DNA of 64,000 bases from Bacteroidota bacterium (GTDB lineage Bacteria; Bacteroidota; Bacteroidia; Chitinophagales; Chitinophagaceae): NCBI GenBank assembly GCA_018268105.1, contig JAFDXG010000076.1, positions 40,122 through 104,121 of the forward strand, written 5' to 3'. The notes beneath the pieces were generated by a model. The model was not told the DNA's origin and ran no database searches. It saw nothing but the letters and a program-made list of their open reading frames with translations. Positions 11,511-20,994 of this stretch are shown piece after piece. The position numbers and the translations under genes are program-made. How positions within the stretch are numbered: the first letter of the stretch is position 1; every line of letters starts with the position of its first letter.

Positions 11511-12740
11511 ATGGCCGTTGCCTACGCCAGTTTATTAATTTTAATATTTACCCGTAGCTGCCGCAATAACGGGAAGACTCTCCCCTGGCAATGGATAGCT
11601 TTTGCTTTTCTGGCGAAGGTTACGGCAGGAATCATTTACGGCTATATCTATTCACATTACTATATGATTAGTGACAGTTGGTCATATTTCAATGAATCAC
11701 TAAGTGACTACCATGATCTGATAAATAACCCGGCGAAATTTTTTACAATCAACAGCGAATTCAAACATTTAACCGATTTTTTCTCAACAGCCGACAATGC
11801 ATTCTGGAGTAATACCGGAGAAAATTTTTTGATTAAACTGCTTGCCGTTTTAAACGTATTCAGCATTGGGAATTATTATACAGACGTAGTCCTTTTCAAT
11901 GCCTTTTCATTTTGGGGACTTTATCTTGTGTACAAAGTAGCCATTCAATACCTTCCAGGGAAAGAAAGCTGGGCTTATCTGCTAATATTTTTTTGGCCAT
12001 CCTGTCTTTTTTGGAACAGTGCTATTGATAAAGATGGATTGCTTGTATTTTTTTCAGGTATTTTAATATATAGCACTTATAATTGTATTTTAAGAAGAAA
12101 GTTAATTCTGTTCCTTTCGTTGGGTATAACAGGTTTCGCTGGTATTTTTTTAATTCGAAATGTCAATGCGGTTTTGTTCATCCCTGCAATAGTATGTTGG
12201 TGGGCAGCATCCAGGATGTATAAAAAACGTTTTGAAATTTTTCTTTTAGTGTATTCAACTGCTTTCTTTTTATTTTTTTTATCAGGACTGGATGGCTCTC
12301 CCATAAACCTTTTACAACAAGTGGCAAATAAGCAACACCAGTTTTTATCTCTCGAAGCAAATACCAGGTTGCCATTATCAGCCCTTGATCCAAATTTTAC
12401 CAGTTATATAAAGGTATTCCCCGAAGCGCTCAATCATATTTTCCTCCGTCCTTATATAACAGAAATCAGTTCTCCTTTTCACCTAATGGTATTTTTAGAA
12501 AATACCAGCCTTATTTTTCTAATTTTCTTTATTATAATTTGGAAAAAGAAAGGAAGAGTCCGTAAAATGCCAACAACATTTAATTTGTTTCTCTGGTCGG
12601 TATCATTTACCGGTTTACTGCTTATTGGATATATTGTACCGTTCCCCGGGGCAATTATTCGTTATAAAGCTTTTTACACCATGCTTTTTATACTTCCATT
12701 TATTAGTTTTTTTAACACAAAAACAACAACAAAGGCTTAA
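11511..12740 (+). CDS. polytopic inner-membrane protein, possibly polysaccharide-related
   Basis: Predicted integral membrane protein of 409 residues with about 8-10 hydrophobic segments and a long extracytoplasmic loop after the second or third (about 60-120, HYYMISDSWSYFNESLSD). Its build resembles glycosyltransferase-C or O-antigen ligase/flippase-type proteins of surface-glycan loci, but I recognise no diagnostic motif. The frame is open back to a TTG at 11460, which would add 17 hydrophobic residues; I prefer the ATG at 11511. It is divergent from a GT4 glycosyltransferase gene. Confidence 0.65.
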   Translation: MAVAYASLLILIFTRSCRNNGKTLPWQWIAFAFLAKVTAGIIYGYIYSHYYMISDSWSYFNESLSDYHDLINNPAKFFTINSEFKHLTDFFSTADNAFWSNTGENFLIKLLAVLNVFSIGNYYTDVVLFNAFSFWGLYLVYKVAIQYLPGKESWAYLLIFFWPSCLFWNSAIDKDGLLVFFSGILIYSTYNCILRRKLILFLSLGITGFAGIFLIRNVNAVLFIPAIVCWWAASRMYKKRFEIFLLVYSTAFFLFFLSGLDGSPINLLQQVANKQHQFLSLEANTRLPLSALDPNFTSYIKVFPEALNHIFLRPYITEISSPFHLMVFLENTSLIFLIFFIIIWKKKGRVRKMPTTFNLFLWSVSFTGLLLIGYIVPFPGAIIRYKAFYTMLFILPFISFFNTKTTTKA

Positions 12741-12834
12741 TAATAAAAATTAATTTTCATATTATATTTACATCAACTTTTTCAGCAAAACAAGAAGTAT
12801 TTTAAAAAAAACGCCATCTTTTTTGCATAAAATA

Positions 12835-12864
12835 TTTGCACATTCAAAATATTCAATAATTTTG
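12835..12864 (+). promoter_or_regulatory. promoter of glnN
   Basis: TTTG at 12835-12838, 18 bases, then an exact -7 box TAATTTTG at 12857-12864. Transcription would start near 12870, giving a 5' UTR of about 46 bases. Confidence 0.6.
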
Positions 12865-12915
12865 AGCGATTTTTTTAAATTTTACACAAAATCAATTATA
12901 TTAAATTTTTATTAA

Positions 12916-15111
12916 ATGGAATCACTCCGCTTTAACGCACTCAATCATTTATCCACCATTGGAAAAGAAATATCAGTAGAAGGATCGGAAAAGATAACTA
13001 AAATTTTCGGTGAAAATGTTTTCACACTACAAACTGCAAGGGAGTTTCTTAGTGATGAAGCTTACAAAAGCCTTGTTGCATCCATTAAAACAGGAAAAAA
13101 GATTGACCGGAATATGGGTAATCAGATAGGTGCCGGGTTAAGACATTGGGCAGAAAGCAAAGGAGTTACCCATTTTACACATTGGTTTCAGCCATTGACA
13201 GGAACTGCCGCCGAAAAGCATGATTCTTTTTTCACCCTTAAAGGCGATGGTACTCCTATTGAAGAATTTGACGGTGCAGCTTTAATACAGCAGGAACCTG
13301 ATGCCTCTTCTTTCCCTTCTGGTGGTTTAAGGGCAACTTTTGAAGCAAGAGGTTATACAGCATGGGATCCTACTTCTCCGGTTTTTATAATGAACATTGG
13401 AGATGCCAACACGCTATGTATTCCAACCATCTTTGTTTCTTATACAGGGGAATCGCTTGATACTAAAACTCCTTTATTAAGGTCAATTGAGGCTTTAAAC
13501 AAGGCAGCCGTAGATGTTTGTCATTACTTTGATAAGAATGTTACAAAAGTAATTGCAACACTAGGGTGGGAGCAGGAATACTTTGTAATTGACGCAGGAT
13601 TGACAAATGCCCGTCCGGATCTTATAATGACTGGACGTACCGTGTTTGGGCATGCACCTGCCAAAGGGCAGCAGTTAGAAGATCATTATTTCGGGTCTAT
13701 ACCAGAAAGGATTTATGCTTTTATGAGGGAATTTGAAGAGGCTGCATACCGGCTTGGTATTCCTTTAAGAACACGTCATAACGAAGTAGCACCCGCACAA
13801 TTTGAATGCGCCCCCATATATGAGGAAGCCAATCTTGCAGTTGACCACAACATGCTGGTAATGGATATAATGAGCCGTATAGCAAGACATCATAATCTTA
13901 CCGTTGTATTGCATGAAAAACCTTTTGCCGGCATTAATGGTAGTGGAAAGCATAACAACTGGAGCATGTCTACCGATACAGGCGTAAACCTGCTGGCTCC
14001 CGGCAAAACACCCAAGACGAACCTGATGTTCCTGACTTTCTTTGTAAATGTAATAAAAGCAGTAGATGATTATGCAGATATTCTTCGCGCCTCTATAGCA
14101 TCTGCAGGTAACGATCACCGCCTTGGCGCCAACGAAGCACCTCCGGCTATAATATCTGTATTTGTTGGCAAATACCTTAGTGAAGTACTTAATGAAATCA
14201 AAACAAGAGTTGGTGATAATTTCTCTGAACAGGATGAGATTTTGCTGAAACTCGATATTCATAAAAATATACCAGAACTGTTGCTGGACAATACAGATCG
14301 CAACCGTACCTCACCTTTTGCATTTACCGGTAATAAATTTGAATTCCGTGCAGTAGGTTCCACTGCTAACTGCGCAATACCGATGACAACACTGAATTCA
14401 ATAATGGCAGCTACTCTCACCAAATTTAAAAATGAAGTTGATGCCCTGATTGAGAAAGGAGATAAAAAAGAAATTGCTATCATGCATGTTATCCGGGAAT
14501 ATATTTCCAGCTCCGAAAAAGTATTATTTGAAGGTGATGGTTATAGTGAAGAATGGCACCATGAAGCAGAAAGAAGGGGTTTGCCTAACTTGAAAACCAC
14601 ACCCATTGCATTGGATGCAATGGTGACAGATAAAGCAAAAAAACTTTTTGAAGAAACCAGCGTATTCAGTCATGTTGAACTTGAAGCACGTCATGAAATA
14701 GAACTTGAAGCATATATTAAGAAAGTGCAAATCGAAAGCCGTATAATGGGTGAGCTTTGTACAAGCCATATACTCCCTAGTTCTGTTAAATATCAAAATA
14801 TCCTTATCAACAATATTAAAGGATTAAAAGAAGTAGGTCTTCCTGAATCTGCTTATGCCAACCAGTTACAGATCCTTAAAAAAATATCTGAACATATTGC
14901 TAAAGTAGCAGATGGAGTGGAAAAGATGATTGAAGCCAGGAAAGTGGTAAATAAAATTACTGATACCCGCACAAAAGCTATCGCTTATCAAAGCCAGGTG
15001 AAGGATGCCTTTTTTGATACTATCCGTTATCACGTTGATAAGTTGGAATTGCTGGTAGACGATCAGTACTGGCTGTTACCTAAATATCGTGAAATGTTAT
15101 TCCTCAGATAA
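12916..15111 (+). CDS. glnN: glutamine synthetase type III (GlnN)
   Basis: ATP-dependent synthesis of glutamine from glutamate and ammonium, the entry point of nitrogen assimilation. The 731 residues match GSIII, a dodecameric form common in Bacteroidota, not the 450-470 residues of GSI. Hallmarks are the GSIII N-terminal extension, WEQEYFVID (metal-binding Glu), RTRHNEVAPAQFE (about 282-294) and the KPFAGINGSGKHNNWS segment (about 335-350) with ATP and metal ligands. No ammonium transporter or PII gene is adjacent. It has its own promoter and a terminator, so it is probably monocistronic. Confidence 0.96.
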   Translation: MESLRFNALNHLSTIGKEISVEGSEKITKIFGENVFTLQTAREFLSDEAYKSLVASIKTGKKIDRNMGNQIGAGLRHWAESKGVTHFTHWFQPLTGTAAEKHDSFFTLKGDGTPIEEFDGAALIQQEPDASSFPSGGLRATFEARGYTAWDPTSPVFIMNIGDANTLCIPTIFVSYTGESLDTKTPLLRSIEALNKAAVDVCHYFDKNVTKVIATLGWEQEYFVIDAGLTNARPDLIMTGRTVFGHAPAKGQQLEDHYFGSIPERIYAFMREFEEAAYRLGIPLRTRHNEVAPAQFECAPIYEEANLAVDHNMLVMDIMSRIARHHNLTVVLHEKPFAGINGSGKHNNWSMSTDTGVNLLAPGKTPKTNLMFLTFFVNVIKAVDDYADILRASIASAGNDHRLGANEAPPAIISVFVGKYLSEVLNEIKTRVGDNFSEQDEILLKLDIHKNIPELLLDNTDRNRTSPFAFTGNKFEFRAVGSTANCAIPMTTLNSIMAATLTKFKNEVDALIEKGDKKEIAIMHVIREYISSSEKVLFEGDGYSEEWHHEAERRGLPNLKTTPIALDAMVTDKAKKLFEETSVFSHVELEARHEIELEAYIKKVQIESRIMGELCTSHILPSSVKYQNILINNIKGLKEVGLPESAYANQLQILKKISEHIAKVADGVEKMIEARKVVNKITDTRTKAIAYQSQVKDAFFDTIRYHVDKLELLVDDQYWLLPKYREMLFLR

Positions 15112-15134
15112 TCAGAATCAGTACAATATATTCC

Positions 15135-15169
15135 AAAAATCCTTTAGTAAATGCTAAAGGATTTTTTTT
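15135..15169 (+). terminator. terminator of glnN
   Basis: aaaaatcctttag / ctaaaggattttt with a 6-base loop and an eight-T tail, 23 bases after the glnN stop. Confidence 0.85.
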
Positions 15170-15190
15170 ATGGGTAATCTCTAAAAAACT

Positions 15191-15218
15191 AAAAAAACCT
15201 CTGTAAGCAGAGGTTTTT
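15191..15218 (-). terminator. terminator of accC (possibly bidirectional)
   Basis: cctctg / cagagg stem with loop taag, flanked by A and T runs on both sides. It lies 22 bases beyond the accC stop when read on the minus strand and could act in both directions. Confidence 0.8.
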
Positions 15219-15240
15219 AATATAAAACAGATAGCAGTGG

Positions 15241-16578
15241 CTATAGCATAGTAAAATTTTCAAGAAATTTTGTTGTGAAATTTCCTTTACGGAACTCTTC
15301 GTTTCGCATAAGCTGCTGGTGAAAAGGAATTGTAGTTTTTACCCCTTCTATAACATATTCACTCAATGCCCTGCTCATAGTATTGATTGCTTCTTCGCGG
15401 GTACGGGCTATTGCAATTATTTTTCCAATCATCGAATCGTAGTAAGGCGGAATAATATATCCGGCATAAGTATGAGAATCAATTCTTACGCCATGCCCCC
15501 CCGGCTGATGCAGCACTGTTATTTTTCCTGGTGAAGGGCGAAAATCATTATAAGGATCCTCCGCATTAATTCTGCATTCTATGGCATGCATTTCAGGATA
15601 ATAGTTTCGTCCTGAAATAGACTCACCGGAAGCTATTTTTATCTGTTCCTTAATAAGATCAAAATTTGTAACCTCTTCAGTGACGCAGTGTTCTACCTGA
15701 ATGCGGGTATTCATCTCCATAAAATAAAAATTCTTGTGTTTATCCACAAGAAATTCAATTGTACCTACACTTTCATAGTTAATAGCCGAAGCAGCTTTTA
15801 CAGCAGCTTCACCCATTCTTTCCCTGAGATCATTTGTCATAAACGGAGAAGGAGATTCTTCTACCAGTTTTTGATGGCGACGCTGAATGGAGCAATCCCT
15901 TTCGCTCATATGACAAACTTTGCCATACCTGTCTCCGGCAATCTGTATTTCGATATGCCGTGGTTCTTCCACAAATTTCTCTATATACAGACCATCATTT
16001 TTAAATGATGCACCTGCTTCAGCTTTAGCTGTACTATATGCTCTTTCCAGTTCACTTTCTTCCCATACCACCCGCATACCCTTTCCACCACCACCTGCCG
16101 TTGCTTTTAGAATAACCGGATATCCAATATCTTTTGCAAGTTTTTTCGCTTCTTCAATACCGGAGAGTAACCCTTCACCACCAGGTACCACAGGTACGCC
16201 TGCCTTAATCATAGTTTCTTTGGCAGTAATTTTATCGCCCATGGCGTTTATCATCTCCGGGGTAGGACCTATAAATTTTATCCCATGTTCGCCACATATC
16301 TGGGCAAATCTTGCATTCTCAGCCAGAAAGCCATAACCCGGATGAATAGCATCTGCAGCAGTAATTTCAGCAGCAGCCATCAGGTGTGGGATATTCAAAT
16401 AAGATTCAGCACTTTGAGGTCTGCCAATACATACCGCTTCATCTGCAAACTTAACATGCAGGCTATCTTTATCAGCAGTAGAATATACTGCAACGGTTTT
16501 AATACCCATTTCTCTGCAGGTGCGGATAATGCGTAGCGCAATTTCACCACGATTGGCAATCAGAATTTTTTTGAACAT
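15241..16578 (-). CDS. accC: acetyl-CoA carboxylase, biotin carboxylase subunit
   Basis: Carboxylates the biotin on AccB using bicarbonate and ATP, the first half-reaction of malonyl-CoA formation for fatty acid synthesis. The 445 residues fit AccC. It begins with the classic [17 protein letters not shown]. The ATP-grasp glycine-rich loop GGGGKGMR is near 162-170, and the bicarbonate/biotin region [12 protein letters not shown] ... [12 protein letters not shown] and the NTRIQVEH metal-site motif follow. It lies 15 bases downstream of accB on the same strand, in the conserved efp-accB-accC order. The carboxyltransferase subunits (accA, accD) are not in the window. Confidence 0.96.
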   Translation of the reverse strand: MFKKILIANRGEIALRIIRTCREMGIKTVAVYSTADKDSLHVKFADEAVCIGRPQSAESYLNIPHLMAAAEITAADAIHPGYGFLAENARFAQICGEHGIKFIGPTPEMINAMGDKITAKETMIKAGVPVVPGGEGLLSGIEEAKKLAKDIGYPVILKATAGGGGKGMRVVWEESELERAYSTAKAEAGASFKNDGLYIEKFVEEPRHIEIQIAGDRYGKVCHMSERDCSIQRRHQKLVEESPSPFMTNDLRERMGEAAVKAASAINYESVGTIEFLVDKHKNFYFMEMNTRIQVEHCVTEEVTNFDLIKEQIKIASGESISGRNYYPEMHAIECRINAEDPYNDFRPSPGKITVLHQPGGHGVRIDSHTYAGYIIPPYYDSMIGKIIAIARTREEAINTMSRALSEYVIEGVKTTIPFHQQLMRNEEFRKGNFTTKFLENFTML

Positions 16579-16593
16579 GCAGTCAATTTGAAA

Positions 16594-17076
16594 CTAATTA
16601 GGTTCTACCAAAAATAAAGGTTGGTCGTATTCAACCGGGCTGGCATCTTCTACCAAAACTTTGACCAACCGGCCACTAACTTCACTTTCAATTTCATTGA
16701 AAAGCTTCATTGCCTCAATAATACAAACTACTTTACCTGGTGTTACTTCATCACCAACTTCAACCAATATTGGTTTGTCAGGGGAAGCTCGGCGATAAAA
16801 TGTGCCGATCATCGGACTTTTTATAGTAATGAGATTATCTGCTTTGGGTGTTGCTGACGTTTTCGGTTTTTCGGTTCCCGGCTCTGAAGAAACAGAAGGA
16901 GTAATTGGGTATTGTGCAGAGTATGTCGCAGAAGGAATTGCAGGTGAAACAAGTTGAGTAACTTGTTCTTCTTTCTGCTTTATGGTAATTTTGAAATCCT
17001 TTTCTTCTAAAGTAAGTTCACCAATATTGGATTTGTTGATAATTTTTATCAACTCCTGAATTTGTTTAAAATCCAT
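16594..17076 (-). CDS. accB: acetyl-CoA carboxylase biotin carboxyl carrier protein
   Basis: Carries the carboxybiotin between AccC and the carboxyltransferase. It has 160 residues: an N-terminal helical segment (about 1-40), a flexible Pro/Ser/Thr-rich linker (about 41-80), and a C-terminal biotinyl domain (about 82-160). The biotin-accepting lysine is K124 in EAMKLFNEI, and the thumb-loop region FYRRASPDKPILVEVGD precedes it, as in the bacterial acetyl-CoA-specific BCCP. The efp stop is 83 bases upstream; accC starts 15 bases downstream. Confidence 0.96.
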   Translation of the reverse strand: MDFKQIQELIKIINKSNIGELTLEEKDFKITIKQKEEQVTQLVSPAIPSATYSAQYPITPSVSSEPGTEKPKTSATPKADNLITIKSPMIGTFYRRASPDKPILVEVGDEVTPGKVVCIIEAMKLFNEIESEVSGRLVKVLVEDASPVEYDQPLFLVEPN

Positions 17077-17158
17077 GTGTGGTTATAATTTAAGGTTTTT
17101 AACCGTAAAGTAAGAAAACTGAGAGCTAAGATAATGATTCAGACTAAAAATACCCAAA

Positions 17159-17725
17159 TCAGTTTTTTACCCTTTCTACGTATTCTCCTGTTTTGGTATT
17201 AATCCTTATCAATTCACCTTCTTCAACAAAAAGGGGAACCATTACGGTCGCCCCTGTTTCTACAGTTGCTGCTTTTAGAGTGCGTGTTGCTGTGTCGCCT
17301 TTTACACCAGGTTCACTATAGGTGACTAATACTACAATTTTATCAGGCAATTCCACACTCATCGGTTGTTCTGTTTCCGTATTTATCAATACCCCTACTT
17401 CCTGACCATCTTTCAAAAACTGTGGCGCATCAATTAATTGCTCCTGAATGGCAATCTGTTCGAATGTTTCATTGTCCATGAAATTATAACCGGAGTCATC
17501 TTTGTACAAAAACTGAAAGCTCTTTTTCTCTACCCTCACAGGATAGATATTATCCCCGGAGTTCCAGGTTTTCTCAATACTCCTGTTATTATCTACCCCT
17601 TTCAATTTTGCCCAAACTTTTGCGGCCGCCCGGGCTGTTTTATTTTCACCAAATTCTACAACGCTGTATAGGCTGCCATCCAATTTTAGGATCATGCCTC
17701 TGCTGATATCTGCTGTATTAGCCAT
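17159..17725 (-). CDS. efp: elongation factor P with Arg32-type loop
   Basis: Binds stalled ribosomes between the P and E sites and promotes peptide-bond formation at polyproline stretches. It has 188 residues in the usual three-domain build, with the conserved GVKGDTATRTLK segment in domain III and the GEYVERVKN terminus. The domain I loop reads NKTARAAAKVW, with R32 where most EF-Ps have the modified Lys of PGKG. This lines up residue by residue with the rhamnosylated Arg loop of Pseudomonas EF-P (NKSGRNAAVVK, from memory). No EarP, EpmA or EpmB gene is adjacent. The start is the ATG at 17725; a TTG at 17752 is rejected. A -7 box lies 24 bases upstream. Confidence 0.95.
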   Translation of the reverse strand: MANTADISRGMILKLDGSLYSVVEFGENKTARAAAKVWAKLKGVDNNRSIEKTWNSGDNIYPVRVEKKSFQFLYKDDSGYNFMDNETFEQIAIQEQLIDAPQFLKDGQEVGVLINTETEQPMSVELPDKIVVLVTYSEPGVKGDTATRTLKAATVETGATVMVPLFVEEGELIRINTKTGEYVERVKN

Positions 17726-17749
17726 ATTGATTTTTTTTGAAAGTGCGGG

Positions 17750-17757
17750 CAAAGATA
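17750..17757 (-). promoter_or_regulatory. -7 box of the efp-accB-accC promoter
   Basis: Read on the minus strand this is an exact TATCTTTG, a match to TANNTTTG, 24 bases ahead of the efp ATG. No good TTTG partner is visible at the expected upstream spacing. Confidence 0.5.
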
Positions 17758-17927
17758 AGTGGAATTTACATTACCCGGTTAATATACTGAAAGGTTCTGT
17801 TGAAAGAAGGGCTAATATCAAATTCCAAATGTTTATCAACCAAATCGTATTTTCGGTTTTCCATTTCCCCTAAATCCTATACCTGATAAAATTTATTAAA
17901 CTAACATATTAATCAAACAATTTTGCA

Positions 17928-19022
17928 ATGTTTATTGTAGATGCCCACCTCGACCTTAGTATGAATGCAATGGAATGGAACAGAGATATTACTCAATCTA
18001 TTTTCCAAATCCGTGAAAGAGAACAACACTTTACCGACAAGCCCGACAGGGGAAAAGGTACAGTAAGTTTGCCGGAATTACGGAAGGGAAATATCGGGTT
18101 GGTTTTTGCTACACAGATTGCAAGGTTTGTTGCCCCCGATAATAAGTTACCCGGGTGGCATTCCCCGGCTCAAGCCTGGGCCCAAACCCAGGGACAACTG
18201 GCATGGTATAAAGCGATGGAAGATGCAGGTGAAATGAAAATGATTACTTCCCGTCAGGAATTGGAGGCACATCTCAGCCTTTGGATGAATGACAAAAACA
18301 ATGACAACAAACCTATTGGGTTCATATTAAGTCTTGAGGGTGCAGACTCTTTGATTACAGTTGATAATCTTCGTTTGGCCTATAACTATGGACTTCGGGC
18401 GGTGGGTCCTGCCCATTATGGACCCGGCAGGTATGCTAATGGAACAGATGCTACCGGGGGATTAAATAAAGATGGCATCGCTCTACTCAAAGAAATGCAA
18501 CAACTAAATTTGATACTGGATGCAACACATCTCTGTGATGATGCATTTTGGCAAGCGATGGATATATATAATGGACCCGTTTGGGCAAGTCATAATAACT
18601 GCAGAAAAATTGTAAATCACAACCGCCAGTTTAGTGACGAGATGATAAAAACTTTGATAAGTAAAGATGCAGTAATTGGATGTGCCTTAGATGCATGGAT
18701 GATAGTTCCCGGATGGGAAAGACGGGTTTCAGACCCGTTAAAAATGAATTGTAGTCTGGATAAAGCAGCCGATCATATTGATTATATCTGTCAGTTAGCC
18801 GGTAATACGCTTCATTCGGGCATAGGTAGCGATCTTGATGGTGCATTTGGCCGAGAACAATCACCATACGATCTGGATACGATTGCCGATCTGCAAAAGT
18901 TTGTTGGGATACTTGAACGGCGTGGATACAATTCAACTGACTTATCAAATATTATGCATAACAACTGGATTAATTTCCTGAAGAAATCATTACCCGAAAA
19001 CAATAATTTGTTGAAAAAATAA
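17928..19022 (+). CDS. membrane dipeptidase (renal dipeptidase family, M19)
   Basis: Zinc metallopeptidase that hydrolyses dipeptides, including D-amino-acid-containing ones in some bacterial members. It has 364 residues with a TIM-barrel fold. Metal-binding residues can be read as H7 and D9 (VDAHLDL), bridging E138 (SLEGADS), H201 (DATHLCD) and H222 (WASHNN). No signal peptide is visible, so it is probably cytosolic. It is convergent with the UbiD gene, 7 bases apart. The physiological substrate is not evident from context. Confidence 0.9.
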   Translation: MFIVDAHLDLSMNAMEWNRDITQSIFQIREREQHFTDKPDRGKGTVSLPELRKGNIGLVFATQIARFVAPDNKLPGWHSPAQAWAQTQGQLAWYKAMEDAGEMKMITSRQELEAHLSLWMNDKNNDNKPIGFILSLEGADSLITVDNLRLAYNYGLRAVGPAHYGPGRYANGTDATGGLNKDGIALLKEMQQLNLILDATHLCDDAFWQAMDIYNGPVWASHNNCRKIVNHNRQFSDEMIKTLISKDAVIGCALDAWMIVPGWERRVSDPLKMNCSLDKAADHIDYICQLAGNTLHSGIGSDLDGAFGREQSPYDLDTIADLQKFVGILERRGYNSTDLSNIMHNNWINFLKKSLPENNNLLKK

Positions 19023-19029
19023 ATCTGAT

Positions 19030-20955
19030 CTATTTTACTACTGCTTCCTCACCATACATCTGTTCTTTAAACTGCAGGGAGGGAGAAGAGATGAATGGTC
19101 CAATATTAAGTTGATTCCATTTGTTGTCCACTGACTCAATAGTTCTATCATCAGCAACGATAATATTTGGCCAGTCTCGTTCAAATCCATCAAGTTCCTT
19201 TATCTTCCTTGTGCCATCAAGTCCAATACAGGCAAATATTTTACCCCTACAACTTTTAGAAGGGGCTTCGAACAATATATGGTCTCTTTTGGGATCAAGA
19301 TTGTTGCAAAATCGCCAAAGCGCCGTACTTAATTTATGTGGGTCAACTGATTGTTCAATATAAAGTATCATTTTTATTTGTTCAATGCCCGTTATCTCCT
19401 CGCAAATCTTTTTGTGAAGCTCCCGTATATGCCCCTGCCGGTTTTTCTGCACTGAAATGATTATGCAGGGAATACCTAATCTACCTGTTAACACATTGAC
19501 TTTATTTATTTCAGGGAAAGCATCAATAATATCTGTTTCTTTTATTATTAACTCAGTCTCAGGGATCATATACCTTTCATCATATTCTTCTTCTAACTGA
19601 TTAGTACCATCAATACACATCTTTCCTCCGAAGCCTAATTTACTGCAACTGTGATCCAATACATCCATTGGACCAGTAGTAAAAAAAATATTAGCTGCAA
19701 CATTTAAATTCCTGAAAATAGTTTTTGCCAGCAAGTAATAATTTTTGATATCTGTATGCTCGTCAGCAATTATAAGAATTTTATTAAACATCATTTGACC
19801 TGCACCCCACATGGCATTCATTACCTTCTGTGCCTGTCCTGCATATTCTTTTTTAATTTGGGTTATTACCAGGTTGTGAAAGACCCCCTCAACCGGCATA
19901 TCCATATCAACAATCTCCGGCACCATCATCATTTTTATCGGAGCAAGAAAAATTCGTTCAGTAGCTTTTCCAAGCCACGCATCTTCCTGTGGAGGTATTC
20001 CAACAATAGTTGCCGGATACACTGGATTTTTCTTGTGTGTAATGCAGGTAACATGAAATTTTGGATACCAGTCGGGTAATGAATAATAGCCTGTATGATC
20101 GCCAAAAGGACCTTCCCATATTAGCTCATCACCAGGATCAACATAACCTTCAATGACAAAATCTGCGTCAGAAGGCACTTCCAGTTCCGGCTGTGTAATA
20201 CATTTTACAAGCTCCACCTTCTTCTTTCTCAAAAAGCCTGCGAGCATATATTCGTCTACATTTTCCGGGAGGGGAGCAGTTGCTGAATATGCATATACCG
20301 GGTCACCGCCCAGCGCAACAGCAACAGGCATTTTTTTACCAGCCGTTTTATAACCATTATAATGCCTGGCAGAAACTTTGTGTTTATGCCAATGCATACC
20401 CGTTGTTTTACGATTAAATATCTGCATGCGGTACATGCCTACATTACGGATTCCAGTATTGATATCTTTGGTATGAATAATAGGTAATGTGATAAAAGGT
20501 CCGCCATCTTTTGGCCAACAGGTTATTACAGGTAAACGTGATAAGTCAGGTTCCGAAAAAATTATTTCCTGACATACTCCTCTCCCTTTTTTTATCTTAG
20601 GCATCCAGGAAGCAAATTCGCTGAGTTTGGGAAGGAGGTTGAGTTTATCCAGTATGCTTTCTTTGGGCTTAGTCAGTAATTTAAAAAGCTGTTCAATTTC
20701 AAAAGCAACATCGTCAAGTTGCTTTATACCAAGCGCCATACACATACGCTTCTCACTTCCATAGGCATTCATCAGCACAGGGAAGTCATATCCGGTATTT
20801 TCGAAGAGAAGGGCCTTGCCACCATTTCCACTTTTACTTACCCGATCTGTTATTTCGGCTATTTCAAGTCGGGGGTCTACAAAAGATTTTATTCTGATAA
20901 GCTCACCCGCTTTTTCTAAAGCTTTAATAAAATCATCCTGATTGCGATAGGCCAT
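19030..20955 (-). CDS. UbiD-family decarboxylase (menaquinone-type)
   Basis: 641-residue member of the UbiD family, whose enzymes use prenylated FMN for reversible decarboxylation of aromatic or unsaturated acids; long Bacteroidota members are usually linked to menaquinone synthesis. Family motifs include FENTGYDFPVLMNAYGSEKRM near the N-terminus, NVGMYRMQIF, EGPFGDHTGYYSLPD with its active-site Glu, and PEIVDMDMP. No UbiX flavin prenyltransferase or other quinone gene is in the window, so the substrate is inferred. The start is the ATG at 20955 (a TTG at 20991 is rejected), supported by a -7 box at 20975-20982. Confidence 0.85.
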   Translation of the reverse strand: MAYRNQDDFIKALEKAGELIRIKSFVDPRLEIAEITDRVSKSGNGGKALLFENTGYDFPVLMNAYGSEKRMCMALGIKQLDDVAFEIEQLFKLLTKPKESILDKLNLLPKLSEFASWMPKIKKGRGVCQEIIFSEPDLSRLPVITCWPKDGGPFITLPIIHTKDINTGIRNVGMYRMQIFNRKTTGMHWHKHKVSARHYNGYKTAGKKMPVAVALGGDPVYAYSATAPLPENVDEYMLAGFLRKKKVELVKCITQPELEVPSDADFVIEGYVDPGDELIWEGPFGDHTGYYSLPDWYPKFHVTCITHKKNPVYPATIVGIPPQEDAWLGKATERIFLAPIKMMMVPEIVDMDMPVEGVFHNLVITQIKKEYAGQAQKVMNAMWGAGQMMFNKILIIADEHTDIKNYYLLAKTIFRNLNVAANIFFTTGPMDVLDHSCSKLGFGGKMCIDGTNQLEEEYDERYMIPETELIIKETDIIDAFPEINKVNVLTGRLGIPCIIISVQKNRQGHIRELHKKICEEITGIEQIKMILYIEQSVDPHKLSTALWRFCNNLDPKRDHILFEAPSKSCRGKIFACIGLDGTRKIKELDGFERDWPNIIVADDRTIESVDNKWNQLNIGPFISSPSLQFKEQMYGEEAVVK

Positions 20956-20974
20956 ACTTTGATTCTTCAGGAAG

Positions 20975-20982
20975 CAAAGATA
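20975..20982 (-). promoter_or_regulatory. -7 box ahead of the UbiD gene
   Basis: Exact TATCTTTG on the minus strand, 19 bases ahead of the ATG at 20955 and inside the 39-base gap after the DUF6089 gene. It suggests independent transcription. Confidence 0.45.
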
Positions 20983-20994
20983 GCGTTGCAAAGG

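Noticed and set aside
13765..14262. 165-residue ORF antisense to glnN
   Set aside because: Cys- and Tyr-rich shadow frame inside a highly conserved glutamine synthetase gene.
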